Assembly (NCBI RefSeq): GCF_030272615.1
Contig: NC_081411.1
Span: 829,112,897 to 829,176,896, forward strand
Source of the DNA: Cryptomeria japonica
Lineage: Eukaryota; Streptophyta; Pinopsida; Cupressales; Cupressaceae
Reading direction: 5' to 3'
Length of the DNA stretch: 64,000 nt
In this document: piece by piece, positions 58,437 to 64,000 of the stretch
How the letters are laid out: each line of letters starts with the position of its first letter
How positions within the stretch are numbered: the first letter of the stretch is position 1
Translations under genes and position numbers: made by a program
Notes under the pieces: generated by a model
Told to the model about the DNA's origin: nothing
What the model saw: only the letters and a program-made list of their open reading frames with translations
Databases searched by the model: none

Positions 58437-58889
58437 TGTAAAAAGGGAGAGACACATCATAGGGAATATAGAAAGGAGATAAGGTTGGCTACACCTTATT
58501 GGGTGGTTTTAGCCCATGGTTTTGTATTACCGTTTGATGGTTTCTTGTATTGTATCTCCTATATATGAGGTGTGTGAGATAGAGATTGTGTAAGAGTCTT
58601 ATAACTTTTGTATTACCTTTGAATCTCTGATTAGTGGTACTCCTGCGAAGAGCTTTCTCTGTAAGTATATTGTAATCTATTTTGATTATGGAGTAATATA
58701 TTGGGTGGCTTTTGGAGTGTGGGGTTTTTCTCTCGAAAGAGTTTTCCCCACATAAATTGTTGTATTATGGTTTGAATGTTATTATATCTATTTCTATTTT
58801 TTGTAACTGTTGTGACGATCTATAAATTTTTTTGCATTATCCTCTCAAGGTTAGTGTAGGAAGTTGTTTCGATACTTAACTTCCTTACA
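58437..58889 (+). repeat. 5' LTR of element I (copia, short LTR)
   Basis: The right end is firm: CTTCCTTACA followed by a primer site. The left end is proposed at TGTAAAAAGG, which mirrors the right end as an inverted repeat; this gives 453 bp. TATA-like CTATATATGAGG near 58559. A near-perfect hairpin spans 58719-58751 (GTGGGG...TCTCGAAAGA...CCCCAC). Confidence 0.6.
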
Positions 58890-58903
58890 AGTGGTATCAG
58901 AGC
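58890..58903 (+). promoter_or_regulatory. Primer binding site of I
   Basis: AGTGGTATCAGAGC, tRNA-Met type, one base off the LTR end. Confidence 0.8.
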
Positions 58904-59016
58904 TTAATCACCTTTTGGTTTCAGTTGTGGGTTGTTAGGTTTTTTTGAACTAATCCAAATTTGAGTGGGAACTTGTGCAGAAGACACTTTTTCATCTTGT
59001 TGCAGGAATTTTTCAG

Positions 59017-62000
59017 ATGGCAAGTTCATTAGGGAAAATAGAGGTGGAAAAATTTAATGGAATGGATTTTGCGATGTGGAAGTTGAAGATGGAAGATCTG
59101 CTAATAGATCAAGATCTATGGGATGTTGTTGATGCGAATGTCCAAAGGCCCTCAAATCCTACTGTGACAACTCAGTATGTTGTTATGGACTGAAAAGTCA
59201 AGGGTCTAATCAGACTGTGTCTAGCACTCTATTTTGATCAATGTTCACGAAGAAAACACTACAAAAAAGATATGGACTAAGCTTGGTGAAATGTATCAAG
59301 CAAAATCTTTATTAAATCAGATTTTCTTGAGGAAAAAATTGTATTCCTTGAAGATGGAAGAGGGTGGATGAGTTGTAGATCACTTGGAAGCATTAAATAT
59401 GTTGGTGGTGTTGGCAATATTACATTATAATAGACAATGAAAGATTGTTGACATTTCAATAAGGATATTGAGAAGGTTGTTGATGATTATGGACATAACT
59501 GATTAAAGATGTTTTACTATCTTGATATTATTATTTTGTCATTGATGTCAAGATATTGATTTTCTAATTCAGTATGATGTTGCCATATCTTGAGAAGTAT
59601 GATATGAAGATTATAAAGAAGTTGGTAAAAGACACATGAAAGAATATGATGAATAAGGGGATAAGTTATTCAATGGGCAACTACTAATGAGTTAGACAAT
59701 GATGAGATCATGATGTTTTAGATTGTTTTAACATCATACATATGTTGTAAAATGTAAAGGTTAATACTATACTATGTTATCAAGCAAAGAACCTAGTCGA
59801 TAAACCCTAAGGAACCTAGTTGGTAAACCCTAAGGTTATCACTATTGGTTAATGAAAGTAGAATGTCTACCGAGTGAAGTTTAGTATTCATCGAGTTACA
59901 ACCGAGCTATAATAGAATTCATTAAATGTTTACATGTGATATTTAATGAAAGAAGCTAATGAGCTGGAGCGGATCAATGATTGGTAATCCGTGGAAAAAG
60001 TTTGTTGATGAATCTAAGGCAATGGAAAGTCGGCAGGAAGATCTACAGCTTAGATTGAACCGCATTACCCTAACACAAGTTCCAAGGTGAATGTGCAAGT
60101 TCTAAGACGGGGTAAAACATTTTCAGATCGAAAGATACAATGAATCTGGACAAGATTGAAGATCTAATGGCTATGATTGATCATGGGAAATGTGATCAAG
60201 AAGATTAAGCGGTTAGAAGATTGTTTATAAATAGGAAACTATTGATAAACAATGTATGTGGGCAAGTGTATGCACAGGGATGCTACATAGTGATTACCAA
60301 GCACAGAAGCTTGAAGACCTGTTAGAATAACAGAGTATTGATGCCCATCAGATAGACAAGATTAGTTCTATGTCTAGATTGTATTGAACAAATAGGAATC
60401 TGCTTTAACATTTTAGATGTGAAGTTGCAGATAGATTTTTATTATTGTTATTTTGTGAAAGTGATAGAAAATCTCTTAACCGAGTGGACTTAACAGTCTT
60501 ATATGTAAATCCTCTAGCAAGGTGACATTCTGATTGAGTGTTTTGAAATCCTTTGACAAGGCCACTTCTAACAAAGTGAAGATCCTAACAGATCTGAGGG
60601 AAATCCCTTAACCGGATCACATCTAGCAATGTGTTTGTAATCTTTAACAGGATTTGCTTTTAACTGAGCATACTCTAGAAGAGTATATTTCTTATTGGGT
60701 CCGAAATCCCACAATGGTTTTTCCCTATTTGGGTTTCCATGTTAAATCTGGTGTTTTGAGGTTTATATTGTTCATATGTTTTTGAGTTTGCATGTTTGAC
60801 AATTTTTGGTTATATGACTGATATATATGTTACCGAGGTTGAATCTGATGTTTTATGGATGATTAAGTTTGTATGATTCACTTCCTCCCCCCTCTCATCT
60901 TGTTGGCTATTGGATCTATACTTATATTAAGCATCATAACTATCAAGTGGCTCAATTAGTATCTATCAGTGTTAAGATGAACAAAGAGGAGAAATGTCGG
61001 ATCTTTCTTTGTTCTTTGCCTAATTCATGGGATTCTCTTGTTATGGCTATCGATGGTATTTCTATTATTTTGAAGTCTAAAGATATGGTGGGTTCCCTAA
61101 TTGGTGAAGAGATGAGAAGGAAGATATCCCACAGTTCGAAGTAATCCCTAACTATTCGTGGAAGATCTAAGGAGAAAGGGAAGAAGAATGAGAAGCGTGA
61201 TAAGTCCAAATCAAGAGGGAGATTGAAATCTCCTAGAAAGTCCAAAGTCATTTGCTAGAATTGCGGTAAACCAGACCACATCCATAAGGACTGCAAAGAA
61301 AAAAATAAGAAGAAAAAGAAGAAGATTGATTCTGATTTTGAGTTTGAGAAGGAAGATGGTGATGCATTTACTGCAACTTTGGCAACTCATGTAAGTAATG
61401 ATGCTAGGTTAATTGATTTAGGTGCAGCCTTTCATATGACTGCCAATAGAGATTGGTTTTCTGAATATGAAGAATTTAATGGAGTTGTACTTGGATGATG
61501 ATTCACATTTAGACATTGTTGGTTGAGGTAAATTTAGAATCAAGTTTTTTGATTGTAGAATAAAAAAGATTAATGGTGTGTTGCATATCCCTAATTTAAA
61601 ATGAAATATGTTATCTGTGAGAAAACTGATAGATGCGAGTGTGAAAGTAGTCTTTTTTAAAGTAGGATGTAAGATGATTAAGGGTGCTATGGTAATTGTC
61701 AGAGGTGTCAGGTTTGACAGTTTGTATAAGCTAGACGCATACACTATTGACTGTAATAGCACTTTATAAAAAGTAAATCTATGGAAGATTTGAGGGTTTC
61801 ACCTTCAATAGATGGAAATGGCTTTTGGGTACCTAAGGGTTCTCTTTCTTTTGAAGCAAAGTTACCTGCAGAGAAGACTATGTTATGACACCAAAAGCTT
61901 GGCCACATATGAGAAAAGGGTCTAAGGACCTTGAAAAATAAAAAACTTCATTGAAGGTTTGAATGATTGTAATCTTGACTTTGATTCTTGTGAGCATTGA

Positions 62001-62167
62001 ATTTATTAAAAAAACCACGTTCAATTTTACTCGAGTTCTCATTAAGCTTGTGGTGTTTTGGATCTTATTCATTTTGATGTGTTTGGTCTTGTAGATGTTC
62101 CTTTGATTAGAAAATCCACATATTATGTTTCATTTATTGATGATTTTAGTAGAAGGACATGGTTATA
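59017..62167 (+). pseudogene. I gag-protease-integrase remnant, split by solo LTR J
   Basis: The ATG at 59017 (MASSLGKIEVEKFNG) begins copia gag: MWKLKMEDLL and WDVVDAN, then several stops (59191 onward). The gag frame is cut at 59408 and resumes after 60950 (QLVSISVKMNKEEK, FLCSLPNSWDSLVMAIDG). The knuckle near 61257 is damaged at its first Cys (a stop, then NCGKPDHIHKDC). The protease box near 61420 reads LIDLGAAFHMTANRDWF, with Ser changed to Leu at the active site. Heavily broken to 62040; an integrase core piece (IHFDVFGLVDVP, YYVSFIDDFSRRTW) lies at 62061-62165. The reading ends abruptly at 62167, where unrelated sequence begins, so RT and RNaseH are absent from the window. Confidence 0.8.
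59409..60945 (+). repeat. J: solo LTR inside gag of I
   Basis: TGTTGGCAAT to CATAACTATCA, 1,537 bp, with target copies GGTGG (59404-59408) and AGTGG (60946-60950), one transition apart. Removing J and one copy restores the gag frame. It has the short-repeat ladder (60470-60690), the box GGTTTTTCCCTATTTGGG near 60717, and a C-rich run near 60887, as in E. No internal region, so it is a solo LTR. Confidence 0.85.
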
Positions 62168-63175
62168 TGACACAGTTATATTAGGGAGATTCATGAAGGA
62201 CATCCCTACCTTGCAGACTATAAAACAAAACACCATGAAAGATACCAACAACCGGTAACAGATCACAAGATATAACTGGTAAGCAGCCCTAACTGATAGA
62301 AGTAACACATGATGGAATTGATAACCAGATAAATCAATCATTATAACCATTTAATGAATTACATAAGCCTTCAGTAGCTACACATGCCGGACCACGACAT
62401 AGGATTACAAAATCCATATAACATAATCTAAGATACTTATTGAACTTATGAAAATGAGAGGACAAATGCCCCTTAAATACATGTTTTATGGATTTGAATT
62501 TCATCACGGGCCAACATTGGGGGAGTTTCCCACCCGAGGCACAACCCACAATGCATGCTCTAGGAAGGATCCTGCCCCAAAATAGGGCAGGTTTAGGGGC
62601 ACCATGTCCCTATCTTGGGAGGAAAAGGGCATCGCACCCCTGTTCAAGGGGGGAAAGTGGTGCCATGCCCCTATCCTACCCCTTTCTCTAGGGCAAAATG
62701 CAGTCGGGGTGATGCAAAGGCCAAGGAAGAAGCTATTTTTGCAAGCCGAGAAATCTTCACTCTCCATTTAGGCTAGAGGATTCAAGTTTACATGCATGAG
62801 GACCCTAATGCAGTAAAACATTGCCAGGGTCACAATTTTATGACACTACATTTATCCCACACTTTAGTAGGAGTATAAGCATACGCCAATATTGTCGGTA
62901 AAGTACAAGGAAACAAGATTGAAAGACTTTTACTACATCAAGGAGGCAAGATGCGCCAAGCCCCCAGTGGACTTAGGATCTTACGACTTCAGTTGACAAA
63001 GTAAAAGGGAAGATTGAGAAGGGGAGAAACATGATTGCAAGTAGCAAAATTTCCCTTCACTACGAGTCATGAAAGCAAGGATAAAAAGATTACAAGGAAA
63101 AACAAAGTTCAATAAGTAATTCTAAGTATCATAAGAAAGAAAGTATGAGCGGAGTGTATGCCCCCATGTTAAAGT
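62168..63175. other. Unassigned sequence with a GC-rich block
   Basis: Begins with TGACACAG where the I integrase stops, so it may be the edge of another insertion. 62500-62740 is much richer in G and C than its surroundings, with repeated GGCACCATG/GGTGCCATGCCCCTATC motifs that could fold back. Open frames there on both strands are composition effects. Function unknown. Confidence 0.4.
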
Positions 63176-64000
63176 TGTTGGCATTGAGTTGTCATTGATG
63201 TCAATCGGTATTGCATGCTACCGATAAAGGTATGTCACCCGGTATAAAGAAGATTGAACCTATATAAAGAAGATTAACATGAAGGCTTGTCAACCAGTAT
63301 GGTGGAAGACAAGTAGGAATTGAGACTATCAGTAACTTCAATGGTATGAGGTGAGATGCATGTGCATGTTAGCATGTTGAGTGACAACTGGTAAAGTATA
63401 AACTAGTTTGAACGATGGCTTCCTGTTTGTGATGAAGAGCCAGAATGTTAAAATGATCACAAACCACTAGAAGTGAAGATGTGCTACTAGTGTAGTGTGC
63501 ACTACCGGTTAGCAGAAAGACAAGGTCTCACCGGTAAGGGCTTCTACTAGTACGAGTTTGTTGAATTTTCAAGTGTATACCAACCTTCTGTCAGTGATAT
63601 GAGTGTATGACCGATGTGACGCCATGTGGAGCCGAGGTAGAAAGAATGCAGAGGTCTGTGAAGTTTCCATCAACATGGTTGTTGAAATAGTTAGTCAACA
63701 TTAATGAAACAACCACAAATAACGGGATGATAATAGATTGATGCAGCTCGAGGAAGAAGGACTGACAGAGAAAGATCAGGGAGTTGTTGGTGCTTGGATC
63801 AAAGCAAATAAATCAAACTACAAGAGGACCTCAAGAAGGAAACTATTGGGTCATAAATGAGTCGACAAATTTCAAGGCCAAAAATCATGGTTAGGATTGC
63901 TATCTTTAACAAATATGCATTGTGTATACACCTAAAAATGGTTTGAAGATAATTAATTAAATATGCAATTATTTAATTAATCCCCCTTCCTAATTTAATT
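63176..64000 (+). repeat. Element K: LTR start, cut by window end
   Basis: TGTTGGCATTGAGTTG, then GTCATTGATGTCAA within 30 bp, the same opening as the LTRs of A, E and G, in plus orientation. No conserved box or primer site is reached before the window ends. Confidence 0.55.

Noticed and set aside
62488-62767. Overlapping open frames on both strands in the GC-rich block
   Set aside because: Stop codons are scarce there only because of base composition; no domain or start context.

Overview
The window reads as plant nuclear DNA made almost entirely of retrotransposons. No intact gene, host gene, tRNA, rRNA or CRISPR array is supported. The elements are mostly Ty1-copia type: primer binding sites complementary to initiator tRNA-Met, a purine tract AAAGGGGGAGAT before the 3' LTR, and gag-PR-IN-RT-RNaseH order. 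The density, age and nesting suggest a large, AT-rich plant genome. A gymnosperm is my best guess, but nothing here proves it. I use letters for elements because I recognise no published family names.

Region 1 to 36352 is one nested block. The oldest layer is D, a decayed minus-strand copia element whose coding pieces lie at 6930-7162, 25082-28478 and 35101-35635, with a 5' LTR at 35692-36352. Into D went: (i) L, a different LTR type (6443-6929), into which E inserted (3678-6442), into which T inserted (1-3677, a tandem LTR-internal-LTR-internal-LTR array); (ii) C (7163-25081, duplicated target CTGAT), into which A inserted (8230-21266, target AAAAC), into which B inserted (11504-18024, decayed target CTAAA/TTGAA); (iii) F (28479-35100, target ATCAA), a recent copia element with nearly matching LTRs.

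A, B and C belong to one pol-less family with unusual coding capacity. ORF1 is a long coiled coil followed by four CCHC zinc knuckles. ORF2 is a protein of about 1,080-1,120 codons that I do not recognise. There is no protease, integrase or reverse transcriptase. A and B are each about 6.5 kb once later insertions are removed. C is a shorter derivative. Their LTRs, primer site and 3' purine-tract region resemble those of the pol-bearing elements E, D and G, so mobilisation in trans by such elements is the simple reading.

Region 36353 to 57643 has two direct copies, both about 1,908 bp, of an LTR-like repeat in minus orientation (P1 at 36355-38262, P2 at 48553-57643). P2 is split by G (49765-56942, target GGAGA), a decayed copia element with gag-pol; P1 preserves the unoccupied site. 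Between P1 and P2 are a decayed minus-strand reading frame of unknown kind (41726-44447) split by a solo LTR S (42739-43882), a short retroposed segment with an 18-bp target duplication (45637-46260), and a degenerate short-repeat array (about 47570-48552). P1, P2 and the interval may be one large pol-less LTR element.

Region 57644 to 64000 holds I, a decayed copia element with a short LTR (about 58437-58889) and gag to integrase fragments up to about 62167, split in gag by a solo LTR J (59409-60945); then an unassigned, partly GC-rich kilobase; then the start of another LTR, K, running off the window end.
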